46,003 nucleotides of DNA from a virus. Positions 31,459 through 39,635 of this stretch are shown one piece after another. The stretch spans positions 1 through 46,003 of the IMG/VR virus record IMGVR_UViG_3300021178_000422; one strand, written 5' to 3'. The notes beneath the pieces are model-generated. The model had not been told where the DNA came from and made no database searches. It was given only the letters and a program-made list of their open reading frames with translations. Every line of letters begins with the position of its first letter. Within the stretch, counting starts at the first letter, position 1. Both the position numbers and the translations under genes were made by a program.

Positions 31459-31634
31459 TTTCGCCAAGTGTCGGTAAGTGTCTGCATATGCCGCTCGTAG
31501 ACGCGGCGACTGATGCCAATGTCGGCCCCGTGATAGCACGGACGGTCGTACCGTATATCGCATCTCACGTTTTCGTCGGTGCCATTGAATGCTCTGCCGC
31601 ACACGTCACACTCGTAGGAATTTATCGGGTCCAT
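31455..31634 (-). CDS. small zinc-finger protein (59 aa)
   Basis: The ATG overlaps the portal stop as TGATG (31632-31636), a strong sign of coupled translation. MDPINSYECDVCGRAF has a CxxC pair, and further cysteines (VRCDIRYDRPC) complete a likely zinc site. The tail RRVYERHMQTLTDTW is helical. The gene is the last before the inverted plus-strand gene, with a 4-nt overlap of stops. Role unknown. Confidence 0.6.
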   Translation of the reverse strand: MDPINSYECDVCGRAFNGTDENVRCDIRYDRPCYHGADIGISRRVYERHMQTLTDTWRN

Positions 31635-33886
31635 CAATTTTGTGCGCGTCTATCGGCCTCAGCACGCGCGGGCGTGTTCGCTTTCGTGATTGGCTTGGGT
31701 GGCTGCACAAGATCGTTGACGGAGTTTCCAAACCGGCTTCGAAGCGACTGCGGCACTCCGGTGATGTCCGGCTTCTCGGCCTCGTCATTGAGGATGGCGA
31801 CCCAGATGCCGCGGCAATTGCTGTGGAATATGTCAGTGGCGGCAAGGTCATCATCCATGCTCACGATCCGCTCATCCATCGAAAGGCAGAAACCGCATGT
31901 GCGACTGTCGAGGATTTCACTGCGTTGCAAGGCGTAGATGTCTTTCGCATTGTTGGCAAAGACGGTATTGCGTCCCTGATTGATATACGCGGACATGAGG
32001 ACCGATGACGCATCGCCGGTAACCGTATCGATCGTCTCTCCGGCGGCCGCATCGGCCTCTCCGAGCGCGGTGGTGAGCGACGAACCCGTATTGAGCGCGT
32101 TGACATAGGCGATCTTGCTGTCGGCTTCGATGCGCGCGATCTGATGCGCGGCAATGGCGTCAGCCTGGATGTCGATCTGCCTCAGCATTTCGATGGGGTT
32201 CGGCGGGGCTGCGACATTGATTTCCTTGGCGGCATTGTTCTTGCCGTACAGGAAGGCCGCAGTCATGGCTTGCTTGATGATGCGTGCGAGATCGGCTTGT
32301 ACTTTCAGGGTGGCGTCCTTGATGCCTTTGGCGTCGCCTGCGTGAGCTGCCTTGGTGAAGGCCGCCATATAGGTGTCGCGCGCACCGTGGAGGAGTTCTC
32401 GTGTCTTCGCGTCAAAGTCAGCTTCGAGCTGATCCATCTGCTTTTGCAGGCCGTCGAAGTTCACCTTCTGCTCTGCGAACGTGAGCTTGCGCCACGGCTT
32501 AAATGTGCCGGTGGCTTCCGAGGCTCGCCGCTCGCGATAGGCTTTTTTTTTAGGGTCCGGCTCGGTGGTGGGGTCGGTTACATTCTGCTCTTGCGCAGGG
32601 GGGACGATCGGCGGTTCATCCGGATCGCGCTCGGGCAAACCGAGCACCTCGCGGAAGAACTGCTCGTCGTTTTTGCCAGCTTGGAGACCGCCGGATGTAA
32701 TGAGCGTTGCGTAGGCCGTGGACAATTGCAGTCCGTCGGTCTCGCTGAGGCCGGTAAAGGCCAACTTCGGATAATTCTGGACACCATCATAGTTCAGATC
32801 GACAAGCTCCTTGATTGCTGCATTGAACGCGTCTGTGATCTGAGTTGCCACGGCTTCAAGCGAATTCAGGAAAAGCTTTGAATGGTCTTGCGAAAGCGCG
32901 CGACTGCCGCTTGCCGTTGCACCCCTGTTCGATGCCCCAAGCTGAAGAAATTGTGCGAGGACGGAGATCAATATCTGCCGGTCGTGATGCGCGATCGACT
33001 GGCTTGGATCGCGCGTCGTGTGGGACATCATGTCCTTGAAACCGAAATCGTAGTCATACGGCTCAATGATGAACGCATGCGAGTTCGCGCGCAGGTTCTT
33101 CAGGATCGTCTCGGCCTTGCCGCGGTCGCCCTCCGTATAACCTTCCGGGAGCTTCACATACGGAATGCCCAAGCCCTGACGCTCATGTGCAATAGCGTCG
33201 ATCTTGTAGAGATTATTCTTGAGGAACCAGTGTTTGTATGCGGGTCGGAGTATAGACGTGCCCCACCAGTTCATGCCCTCCATCTCGTTGACGATGACGA
33301 CAAGCTTCTCCATCGGAATCTCTGCCATGCTGCCATCGCTGCGGAATTGCGTGATACCGTCGGCATTATCGCCGCCAATGGCCCAGCGGTAAATTGAGCG
33401 CGGCATGCGCGGTGCAAACTTGTCCCACACGATGCACGTCTTGCCATTGCAATTGCGCGTGGTGAATACTTTCTCGAACACCATGACGCCGAACGGCAAA
33501 CACATAAGTGCTTGGCGCAGCACATCGTCCCATCCGAGTGATGGGTACTCGAAGAGTGCGGCGGCCACGAAGTCCGAAATGTCGTTGTCCGCAGCATCTT
33601 CGCTCGCAGGCTCGACATACCAGTCAGCGCTGCGTATCGGGAGCGAGCACGCGAGCACGGCAGCGCGACATGTACCGTCGCTCTTGCGCATTTCATCGAA
33701 GACATCGAGGCCTGCGCGGTCGCGGAGCTTTGGATTGTACTCTTCGCGGATGATGCCTGAGAGAATGCGCGTGCCGGTGTCGCCGATCTCCAAGCCCTTC
33801 GTAGCCTTGGATCGATTGGCAGTGCGCTTAGGTGGAGTCTTTTTGGGAGCAGCAGGATCGGTATGCCCGATCTTCTTTTGTGCCAT
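31634..33886 (-). CDS. portal protein fused to MuF-like head protein (750 aa)
   Basis: Residues ~40-420 match the Mu gp29/DUF935-type portal (ICVFEKV-like VFEKVFTTRNCNGK, STSILRPAY-type WWGTSILRPAYKHWFLKN, AHERQGLGIPYVKL, ISVLAQFLQLG). The C-terminal third (~550-720) carries the MuF signature ILDSRTCGFCLSMDERI with FHSNCRGIW. A linker and a helical region lie between. Portals normally form the dodecameric DNA gate, and MuF proteins enter the head as separate products; here one polypeptide carries both. A single continuous frame, so it is not a sequencing fusion by stop loss. Confidence 0.82.
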   Translation of the reverse strand: MAQKKIGHTDPAAPKKTPPKRTANRSKATKGLEIGDTGTRILSGIIREEYNPKLRDRAGLDVFDEMRKSDGTCRAAVLACSLPIRSADWYVEPASEDAADNDISDFVAAALFEYPSLGWDDVLRQALMCLPFGVMVFEKVFTTRNCNGKTCIVWDKFAPRMPRSIYRWAIGGDNADGITQFRSDGSMAEIPMEKLVVIVNEMEGMNWWGTSILRPAYKHWFLKNNLYKIDAIAHERQGLGIPYVKLPEGYTEGDRGKAETILKNLRANSHAFIIEPYDYDFGFKDMMSHTTRDPSQSIAHHDRQILISVLAQFLQLGASNRGATASGSRALSQDHSKLFLNSLEAVATQITDAFNAAIKELVDLNYDGVQNYPKLAFTGLSETDGLQLSTAYATLITSGGLQAGKNDEQFFREVLGLPERDPDEPPIVPPAQEQNVTDPTTEPDPKKKAYRERRASEATGTFKPWRKLTFAEQKVNFDGLQKQMDQLEADFDAKTRELLHGARDTYMAAFTKAAHAGDAKGIKDATLKVQADLARIIKQAMTAAFLYGKNNAAKEINVAAPPNPIEMLRQIDIQADAIAAHQIARIEADSKIAYVNALNTGSSLTTALGEADAAAGETIDTVTGDASSVLMSAYINQGRNTVFANNAKDIYALQRSEILDSRTCGFCLSMDERIVSMDDDLAATDIFHSNCRGIWVAILNDEAEKPDITGVPQSLRSRFGNSVNDLVQPPKPITKANTPARAEADRRAQN

Positions 33887-33950
33887 GGTGAAATAATAGC
33901 ACGCACTCTCACGTTGGTTATGGAGCCGAGCAGTCTAGCGCTGTGTACAG

Positions 33951-34241
33951 CTATTCGGTGCCGCTCTGTTCTTTCAGTCGCACGTAGCCGCCGTCGAATG
34001 CCATCTCGGCCGCATCGATCATTCGACGAATTCCCTGGTGGTGCGGGTGTTTCTCATCGATATATTTGAGGCAGAAGAGGGGTTTTGTGTCGCCGTTGGG
34101 TGTCAGTCCAATTACCAGGCAGGCTGGCACACCCTTGGAGGTGAGGTCATTTATTATATTGACGACGTTGTGCGTTAGTTCGTCGTGTTCCGTGCAGTTG
34201 GCAGAAGCTTGCCCCACAGGATGCACGTTGTCAGATGCCAT
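33951..34241 (-). CDS. hypothetical protein between terminase and portal (96 aa)
   Basis: A small alpha/beta protein: helix (LTHNVVNIINDLTSKGV), strand (CLVIGLTPNGDTKPLFCLKY), then a helix with histidines (KHPHHQGIRRMIDAAEMAF). It is encoded 17 nt after the terminase stop. No family was recognised; the conserved position suggests a packaging or head accessory. Confidence 0.6.
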   Translation of the reverse strand: MASDNVHPVGQASANCTEHDELTHNVVNIINDLTSKGVPACLVIGLTPNGDTKPLFCLKYIDEKHPHHQGIRRMIDAAEMAFDGGYVRLKEQSGTE

Positions 34242-34258
34242 GCATAAAGCATACCATG

Positions 34259-35923
34259 TTAGAACCGCTCGTCCAGCAATCCACCTGTAACTGTGCTGTG
34301 CGCCGCGCCACGCTTGGGTGTTTCAGCTTTCGGAAGCGTGCTCGCGATTTTGCCGAGCGGCCATCGGCGCAGGGCGAGCATCTTCGCATCCGGGCAGTGG
34401 TCGTCTTCTTTGAGCGGCTTATCGGACCCTTCCTGATACCGATACCGTTTGTGCTGCCAGATCGCTTCCTTGAACCAGCGCGGGATGCGTTGTAGTCGGC
34501 GTTGGAAATAGGCGCGGTAGTTGCCGAGCATCATCTCCTTCTCGGTGCCGAGCTTGCGGTTCACGTCGCGTTTCTTGTCCTCGCGCCCGTCCTTTTCCGC
34601 GATCTGCACCGGACGGCCGAACGGCACCTCGATGACCGTGCAGCGGAATTGCTCCTTCTCGGGCAATTCATTGATCTTCTTGATGATCGCGGCGCGCAAT
34701 GCTGCGTTCTCGAACGGATGCGACGCGTCCGCGTGGATCGTTCGGATGCGATACTTCACCACGTCCTCGGCGATTTCAGCGCAGACGACCTCGGCCAGTA
34801 CCTGCGTGTAGATGCGGCATTCGAGCTGCACTTTGACGTTGTTCAGGTGCGCCATCTCCACGTCCCAGACGGTCATGCCTGAGAAGCCCCAGTCGATGCC
34901 GCCGGCGCATTCAGCGCCCGGGCGATAGGCATAGTCGCCGAAATCGTCGATCACGCATGCGTCCACGTCCTCGGGGTCGTTGACCATGCCTTCGGCCCTC
35001 GGGCGGGAGCCCATGAACTCGACATCGAAGTAGTCGACGCTGGATTTCTCACGCCACGCCTGAATGATGTTGTCTATCGGTATCCAGCCTTCCGGATCGC
35101 CCAGGCGGCCGGCCGCGCGCGCTTCAAGCGATCGCCCTCCGGCCTGTAGGATCGTGAGGTCGGGAATCTCCCGCAGGAGCCGCTCGTCTTTCCAGATGTC
35201 GGGACTGAACTGCGCGCATACGTCGAAGCTGTCCCATGAGAGACGGACCCAGCCAAGCTCCCCTGCGCGGTCCCACGTTTCCTGAAAGAATCCGAATATC
35301 TTGTGGAACGTAGATGTCATCACCACGAGCGAATTGTCGGACGTGTTCACCATCGGCATCGCGTCGAGAATGAGCTGGTCCTTCGTCTCGCACGCCTCGT
35401 CGATGAAGAGGTTGTCCGGGTGCGGGCCGCGCACGGCTTTCGGTGAGGCGGCGACGGCTTTGAAGTAGTTGCCTTTGTCGCTCTCTGTCTTGTGCATCGT
35501 CGGCTCGTCCGGGAGCGCGCCGACGATCGCAGGCTGCGTGTAGATGTGGCCGACGAAGTAATTGTAGACACCCTGCGCCTGTTGGAGCGAGCCGCCCATG
35601 TCAACGATGCTCAAGAGCTGCAGAAACCATTTCACGAACCCGAGCGCGCCGAGGATTTTCGATTTGCCACCACCGCGCGGGCCTTTGATGATGAAACGCG
35701 TTGCGGGCCGGCCCTGTTGATCCTGCCGCAGCCAAATGAGCGCGAAGATGTGGCGGAGTTTCTTCGGGAAGCGCATCGACGGGTCGATAAAGCGCAGAAG
35801 CTGTATCGGCTTCGTGCCGAACCGGCGCCTGATGTCGTCCGGGCTACCGAGAGCCGCCGCTTTGAGGCGCGCCAGCGCTTCGTGAAAGCTCGGCCTCTTC
35901 GATGAGGCTCTTGATGATTCCAT
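34259..35923 (-). CDS. terL: terminase large subunit (554 aa)
   Basis: ATPase: Walker A GPRGGGKS at residues 81-88, Walker B NLFIDEA with D175/E176, and coupling motif VMTST at 201-205. Nuclease domain: GGIDWGFSG (D344), HADASHP (D399) and EDDHCPDAK (D507/D511), the RNase H-like acidic triad. It packages DNA through the portal and cuts it. The start at 35923 overlaps the small-subunit gene by 80 nt, which is long; a later start is possible but would trim the N-terminal adaptor region. No ribosome-binding site was seen. Confidence 0.92.
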   Translation of the reverse strand: MESSRASSKRPSFHEALARLKAAALGSPDDIRRRFGTKPIQLLRFIDPSMRFPKKLRHIFALIWLRQDQQGRPATRFIIKGPRGGGKSKILGALGFVKWFLQLLSIVDMGGSLQQAQGVYNYFVGHIYTQPAIVGALPDEPTMHKTESDKGNYFKAVAASPKAVRGPHPDNLFIDEACETKDQLILDAMPMVNTSDNSLVVMTSTFHKIFGFFQETWDRAGELGWVRLSWDSFDVCAQFSPDIWKDERLLREIPDLTILQAGGRSLEARAAGRLGDPEGWIPIDNIIQAWREKSSVDYFDVEFMGSRPRAEGMVNDPEDVDACVIDDFGDYAYRPGAECAGGIDWGFSGMTVWDVEMAHLNNVKVQLECRIYTQVLAEVVCAEIAEDVVKYRIRTIHADASHPFENAALRAAIIKKINELPEKEQFRCTVIEVPFGRPVQIAEKDGREDKKRDVNRKLGTEKEMMLGNYRAYFQRRLQRIPRWFKEAIWQHKRYRYQEGSDKPLKEDDHCPDAKMLALRRWPLGKIASTLPKAETPKRGAAHSTVTGGLLDERF

Positions 35924-36452
35924 AGAAATAGTCTTGGCGCTCCTGCGGGAGCGTTGCGATCACCTCGGACAAGTCGCTCTCTCCGAACGGGAGGCGGTTG
36001 ACCTGCTGGGTCTTGTCGATGATGCGGCCGCGGAGCTTGTCGTAGCTGATGATTGCGCGCAGTTTCGAAGCCAGATCGTGATCCTGCATAATGACCTTGG
36101 CCCGCTCGCTATCGACCACCTCATCCTTGAGGAGCTCGTTTAGGAGAACGCGGCACCGCTCCTGTACCTGAGGATTTCTTAGGAGTCGTGCGCCTTCGAC
36201 CGCACAGACATTGCACGCCTTGTCGTACGCGCTCAATTCGATGAGCTCGCCGTTTCTCGACTCTCCGGTGTCTTGGTCGAGGACCTGTTCGTAGACCGCC
36301 TCATGCGAAAGCGTATCGAGCTTGTAGTCGAACGCCTCAGCGTATGCGTGAGTGGCATTGCCGAATGTCTGGCTGTTCTGCGTGTAGTAGTGGCAGAAGA
36401 GCTTGCGTCTAGCTTTCAATTGGTCATCGGGAGACGGCTTCTTGCGAGCCAT
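35844..36452 (-). CDS. terS: terminase small subunit (202 aa)
   Basis: The N-terminus has the DNA-binding signature of the small-terminase family: KARRKLFCHYYTQNSQTFGN, then ATHAYAEAFD. A helical core and oligomerisation region follow (ACNVCAVEGARLLRNPQVQE). At about 200 residues the length is typical. It precedes and overlaps terL, as usual. Confidence 0.85.
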   Translation of the reverse strand: MARKKPSPDDQLKARRKLFCHYYTQNSQTFGNATHAYAEAFDYKLDTLSHEAVYEQVLDQDTGESRNGELIELSAYDKACNVCAVEGARLLRNPQVQERCRVLLNELLKDEVVDSERAKVIMQDHDLASKLRAIISYDKLRGRIIDKTQQVNRLPFGESDLSEVIATLPQERQDYFYGIIKSLIEEAELSRSAGAPQSGGSR

Positions 36453-36464
36453 CGCTTTAGTATA

Positions 36465-36869
36465 TCACTCCGCCTTCTTCGTTTCGCTTGTCGCGGGTGA
36501 TGCGGCCGGTACTTCGCTAAGTACAGCCTCACCTTTCGAACGTGCTTCTATCAACTGCACGCTCCTGGGGTCGGGATTCGGACCGGCACGGTATTTGGCA
36601 AGAGCGTCTCCGAGGATCAGCCATGCTTCTCGATACGAGCGCGCTCTCTCGGCCGGGCGCGTGGACGCGTAGACAACGGTCAAGACAGTGACCGCGCTGG
36701 AGATGTACTTGCTTATTGGCGGGTCTATAACGGCGGCGAGCGCGCTGCCGGCTCCGATCGCGATGACCCCGGCATAGTTCGCGCCGAGCCAGCGCTTGTA
36801 TATTTTGAACCACGCCCTGAGCGTACCTAGACAGTCTTCATCGAGGCTATATGCCTTTTCCTCGGCCAT
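36465..36869 (-). CDS. two-transmembrane SLATT-like protein (134 aa)
   Basis: The ATG at 36869 follows GGGAG at a good distance. After a soluble start (EKAYSLDEDCLGTLRAWFKI), two membrane helices occur (NYAGVIAIGAGSALAAVI and YISSAVTVLTVVYAST). Then a helical cytoplasmic tail (ERARSYREAWLILGDALAKY, LIEARSKGEAVLSE) follows. This 2TM plus helical tail is reminiscent of the SLATT superfamily of membrane effectors in defence systems, but no partner nucleotide sensor is present. It sits directly before terS, where a holin or exclusion protein would also be plausible. Confidence 0.6.
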   Translation of the reverse strand: MAEEKAYSLDEDCLGTLRAWFKIYKRWLGANYAGVIAIGAGSALAAVIDPPISKYISSAVTVLTVVYASTRPAERARSYREAWLILGDALAKYRAGPNPDPRSVQLIEARSKGEAVLSEVPAASPATSETKKAE

Positions 36870-36933
36870 GCGAACGCTCCCACAGACTCCATACATTCGA
36901 TGCCGAAATGCTACTTAAGCGGGCTGCATAAAC

Positions 36934-37098
36934 CTAGCCCCGTAAGGGTATAATTTTGCGGGTTCCAAACCCGTCTACGACATGGATCTTGCCGTCCTTC
37001 TTCCAATTGATGCGGATAAGCCGGTATCCAGGCGGCAGCGCCGCGATGATGCGATCTTCAGTGGTCTGCTTTGCAACACGGCGACCGTTGAGTTTCAT
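36934..37098 (-). CDS. small basic hypothetical protein (54 aa)
   Basis: ATG at 37098, TAG at 36934-36936. Contains a helix (RVAKQTTEDRIIAALPPGYR) and strands (KIHVVDGFGTRKIIPLR). It lies between two zinc/2TM genes of the same operon, with 64 and 43 nt gaps. A tRNA T-arm-like stretch inside it is coincidental. Function unknown. Confidence 0.5.
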   Translation of the reverse strand: MKLNGRRVAKQTTEDRIIAALPPGYRLIRINWKKDGKIHVVDGFGTRKIIPLRG

Positions 37099-37141
37099 AA
37101 TGGTTGCCTTGGTCCGTCAGTGAGAACAATGGCTTCGGCCA

Positions 37142-37333
37142 TCAGCAATGGCAGAAGCTCACTCCATGCGGACATGTTGGACACAGCCGTATCCAGCCAA
37201 ACGAGGGAAGCCGCAAGGGCACCCACCGTCGGCCGCATGCGCAATTGGGGTTTTTGCGGCGTTCCATGATGAGGCGATGATATTCAGGGTCGGGCGCGGC
37301 TCCGGCTGAGAGGTTCGTGTCGGCCCAGATCAT
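37142..37333 (-). CDS. small zinc-binding protein (63 aa)
   Basis: Its ATG overlaps the stop of the VRR-NUC gene (ATGA at 37330-37333). Cysteines in NCACGRRW and RLCPTCPHGVSFCHC form two or more metal-binding pairs. Coupled translation suggests a partner of the nuclease. No family was recognised. Confidence 0.6.
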   Translation of the reverse strand: MIWADTNLSAGAAPDPEYHRLIMERRKNPNCACGRRWVPLRLPSFGWIRLCPTCPHGVSFCHC

Positions 37334-37665
37334 AGTCCCGCCTTCTTCTGCACATCATCGATCGAGCGCACGATGAAGTAGCTCGCGCCGGCCAGGATCG
37401 CGTCGCTGCCGAAGTTGATCTGCTCTTTCGTAGGCTTTGCCTTCTCAGTCTTCACTTCAAGAAATGTCGGCCGTCCGTCCTTGATTACGAGTATGTCGGC
37501 CATACCGCGGCGTGCGTACTTTCCCATCTTCCGGAATCGCTTGGTCCCCCCAGTGTCGATGTAGAGGCCGGGAATGTTATTGAGGCGAATGAAAAAGAGA
37601 TGCCGCGCGGCTAAGTAGTCGCAAATCGCGCTTTGAATCTCGCTCTCTGGATTGGTTCTCGCCAC
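37330..37665 (-). CDS. VRR-NUC domain nuclease (111 aa)
   Basis: Complete minimal VRR-NUC: N-terminal E9 (NPESEIQSAICDYL), RRGMADILVI (D57), PTFLEVKTEKAKPT (E70, K72) and KEQINFG (Q82). The order E...D...ExK...Q is that of stand-alone phage VRR-NUC enzymes, which can act on branched DNA such as Holliday junctions. It is the first gene of the rightmost late block and precedes the terminase genes. It probably clears junctions before packaging. Substrate is inferred from the family. Confidence 0.85.
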   Translation of the reverse strand: MARTNPESEIQSAICDYLAARHLFFIRLNNIPGLYIDTGGTKRFRKMGKYARRGMADILVIKDGRPTFLEVKTEKAKPTKEQINFGSDAILAGASYFIVRSIDDVQKKAGL

Positions 37666-37672
37666 AACGCCC

Positions 37673-37730
37673 GACGCAAGGGGTCAGTTGCGTCTGGCGC
37701 CACTATGAATGTCCGATCCATTGTGATCGG
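37673..37730. promoter_or_regulatory. two palindromic sites upstream of the late operon
   Basis: GACGCAA (37673-37679) / TTGCGTC (37688-37694) and CCGATC (37713-37718) / GATCGG (37725-37730) are perfect inverted repeats just upstream of the VRR-NUC start at 37665. They are good candidates for binding sites of a late activator or repressor. No convincing -35/-10 pair was seen between them. Confidence 0.45.
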
Positions 37731-37814
37731 GCGTCGTAGAGGGAACTCACCCAATGATAACACCTTGGAGCGAATAAGCCGCCATGCTATATGTGGATAG
37801 TCAAGGAGGGTCCC

Positions 37815-38072
37815 ATGTGGCGCAAGCGGGCTTCGACGGTTGCCTGGGGAGTGCTTTTGGCAGCCGCCTATGGCGTAATTGGAAATCAGAGCAATGAGGT
37901 TTTTGATGAGTGGACGGGCGGCGGCCTGCGCCAGCTCCTCCGGGGTTCCCCAGAGCAGCGTCAGATAGCGTCTGCTGCGAAGAGCGGTCATCTCTACGGC
38001 TCCGATAGCAGTTGGGATTCCTCGCCAGCGACGGCAAACGAGCCAAAAGACAGTTATGGTTGGGATGGGTAA
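37815..38072 (+). CDS. exported small membrane protein (85 aa)
   Basis: ATG at 37815 with a strong ribosome-binding site (AAGGAGGG at 37803-37810). An N-terminal signal-anchor (ASTVAWGVLLAAAYGVIG) is followed by an acidic, serine-rich C-terminal part. It runs opposite to its neighbours, between the late operon and the leftward zinc/DUF3768 operon, so it is probably expressed independently. Function unknown. Confidence 0.65.
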   Translation: MWRKRASTVAWGVLLAAAYGVIGNQSNEVFDEWTGGGLRQLLRGSPEQRQIASAAKSGHLYGSDSSWDSSPATANEPKDSYGWDG

Positions 38073-38099
38073 AAGACCACCCGCTTCTCGTGCGGGTGG
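38071..38099 (-). terminator. rho-independent terminator (minus strand)
   Basis: CCACCCGC (38077-38084) pairs perfectly with GCGGGTGG (38092-38099). On the minus strand TCTTTT follows. It ends the DUF3768/primase operon and may act partly on the convergent plus-strand gene. Confidence 0.7.
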
Positions 38100-38210
38100 G
38101 ATAGCGAGCACGCTCTAGCGGCTCATCGGGTCTCAACGGGTTACTGTGGCCTTCTGCCCGCCAGTGCCCCTCGCCGCACACCGTGAAGGCCGGAATTTGG
38201 CGCCCGCCAT

Positions 38211-38405
38211 CTAGTCGTCGAACAAGAGAGGGTTGGCGTACCTGTCGCTCGCGTTGGTTTGCGTGCTTGGGCGCCGGTCGTCTCTTAGGTCGAAGAGAGT
38301 TTCTTGCTGCGGCTGTCGCGCCGCTTTTTGTTGCTCTCGGCGAAGTTTTAGTAACTCCGCCCAGAGATACCGTTTGCCCCCCACTTCGACGTACTTGAGC
38401 CTCAT
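38211..38405 (-). CDS. hypothetical protein (64 aa), last gene of primase operon
   Basis: ATGA overlap with the upstream DUF3768 gene (38402-38405). The N-terminus RLKYVEVGGKRYLWAELLKL is a small beta-hairpin plus helix, then a glutamine/arginine-rich coil. No family was recognised. The downstream terminator is about 110 bp away. Confidence 0.55.
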   Translation of the reverse strand: MRLKYVEVGGKRYLWAELLKLRREQQKAARQPQQETLFDLRDDRRPSTQTNASDRYANPLLFDD

Positions 38406-38758
38406 TCGTCAGGCGTCCTTTCGTCCGCAAACCTGACGGTGAGGACGCGCTGAGTAACAGCAGGATCTGTCGCGTCGTCGGAGTAGGAGTTAGGGTCGTC
38501 CAAGCTCAGATAGTCGATCAGTGCGACGATGCTGCAGCCCCGGTAGTCGAGCGCGAGATAGGCGTGCTCGTTCTCGGGGTCCCACTGTTCGTTCGGCTCG
38601 AATGCGTCGAAGTTCCTGATGCGCCAGAGGATGTCCGATTTTAGCTCGGCATCGAGCGCCTCGAAGCGAGGGCTGACGATGATGGCGCCGCCGATAAACG
38701 TTCGTCTGAACGCATCGTTTAAGGAGCGTAGACGTTCGAGGAAGGCCTCTCTTTCCAT
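38402..38758 (-). CDS. DUF3768 protein (118 aa)
   Basis: LRSLNDAFRRTFIGGAIIVS followed by an IRNFDAFEP-type helix and ALDYRGCSIVALIDYL matches the alphaproteobacterial DUF3768 family. It is one of two paralogues here (the other at 39150-39482), only distantly similar to each other. The function of the family is unknown. Confidence 0.7.
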   Translation of the reverse strand: MEREAFLERLRSLNDAFRRTFIGGAIIVSPRFEALDAELKSDILWRIRNFDAFEPNEQWDPENEHAYLALDYRGCSIVALIDYLSLDDPNSYSDDATDPAVTQRVLTVRFADERTPDE

Positions 38759-38836
38759 TCTTGCCTCCGTCTCTCAGTCCGGGCGCACAGCGCGCGCGGA
38801 GGCGAGAGACCGAGGCCTGCGGAAATTATAGCGCGG

Positions 38837-39136
38837 TTATTTCTTGTTCAGCGCGAGCCAGAGGCGGGCTACGGCTTCTTCGGGGGTTGAGCCTTCTGCC
38901 TTATGAGTTGCCCAGTAGTCTCGATGGGAGCCAAAGCCATCGGCGGCGTACCATGTGTTGTCGATTTTTAAGAGGTCAAATGTCTTGCAGCCACACGCCT
39001 CTATGAGTTCCGAAAGAGTCGGAATGTACTTCCGTTCGGCTTCGGGAATCCATTGACCGTCGGATGTGTATTGCTCGGGCTCTCCCTGCGGGAATCCCGC
39101 ATCCTTCAGTTCTTTGGCGAGTTCGTGAGAGAGCAT
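38837..39136 (-). CDS. hypothetical phage protein (99 aa)
   Basis: Start chosen at ATG 39136 (MLSHELAKELKDAGFPQ), the beginning of the conserved-looking segment. The sequence continues WIPEAERKYIPTLSELIEAC, then WYAADGFGSHRDYWATHKAE and EEAVARLWLALN. This resembles small phage proteins of unknown function seen in many proteobacterial phages. In-frame ATGs upstream (39178) would extend it into the neighbouring gene. Confidence 0.6.
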   Translation of the reverse strand: MLSHELAKELKDAGFPQGEPEQYTSDGQWIPEAERKYIPTLSELIEACGCKTFDLLKIDNTWYAADGFGSHRDYWATHKAEGSTPEEAVARLWLALNKK

Positions 39137-39149
39137 TCCTTTGATTATA

Positions 39150-39482
39150 TCACAGTCCGTGCAAGACATCCTCGGCAACGCTGAGCGTCAAGCATCGCTC
39201 TCCCGCAAACTCTTCTATTTTCCATGTGAAGAAATAGCCGCAGAAAGTGAATGAGCCCTCACTATGGTCATCATCTGGGCTGTCGGTGAAGCGGTTGTAG
39301 AGTGTGAGGCGATATAAGGCGCGGCCACGTATCTCAGGGCCTATGCCATACGCCGTGGTTGTGAATACGATCTTGCCGCCTTCGAACTTCGTGCGCAGCA
39401 AGTCGTTTCGCTCGATTATGGCGCGTCGAACGTCGGCGTCTCGTCGTACGGCTTTACGTGAGTCTGCTTGCACTTCGGACAT
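39150..39482 (-). CDS. DUF3768 protein, second copy (110 aa)
   Basis: RAIIERNDLLRTKFEGGKIV is followed by TTTAYGIGPEIRGRALYRL, the acidic FTDSPDDDHSEGSFTF, and FFTWKIEEF, the characteristic end of DUF3768. The family occurs in rhizobial phages and plasmids. It overlaps the zinc-ribbon gene upstream by 67 nt. Confidence 0.72.
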   Translation of the reverse strand: MSEVQADSRKAVRRDADVRRAIIERNDLLRTKFEGGKIVFTTTAYGIGPEIRGRALYRLTLYNRFTDSPDDDHSEGSFTFCGYFFTWKIEEFAGERCLTLSVAEDVLHGL

Positions 39483-39589
39483 GTCTCAGCGACCTGGGCC
39501 ATGAACGGAATACGGATTACCGGTGCTTGAAGGCAGCGGGACCAGGCGTATTTGCAGCGAGGACACCTGAACCAGTAAACGTTTTCCAT
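39416..39589 (-). CDS. zinc-ribbon protein (57 aa)
   Basis: MENVYWFRCPRCKYAW and ETCPKCKQTH provide two CxxC knuckles about 30 residues apart, a typical zinc ribbon. The start at 39589 is chosen at the first conserved segment; an ATG at 39610 is in frame. The 3' end overlaps the DUF3768 gene in another frame. It could be a transcriptional or replication accessory. Confidence 0.6.
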   Translation of the reverse strand: MENVYWFRCPRCKYAWSRCLQAPVIRIPFMAQVAETCPKCKQTHVKPYDETPTFDAP

Positions 39590-39635
39590 CGCCGCAGAAT
39601 GATTACCCAATGCGTAGAGTCAAAGGTCGCTATAC

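Noticed and set aside
36950-36985. tRNA-like GGGTTCCAAACCC stretch
   Set aside because: No acceptor or anticodon arms can be folded around it, and it lies inside a plausible 54-residue gene.
37611-38430. Two long minus-strand frames (166 and 209 codons)
   Set aside because: They run antisense to the plus-strand exported protein with a strong ribosome-binding site and overlap the VRR-NUC gene and a terminator.
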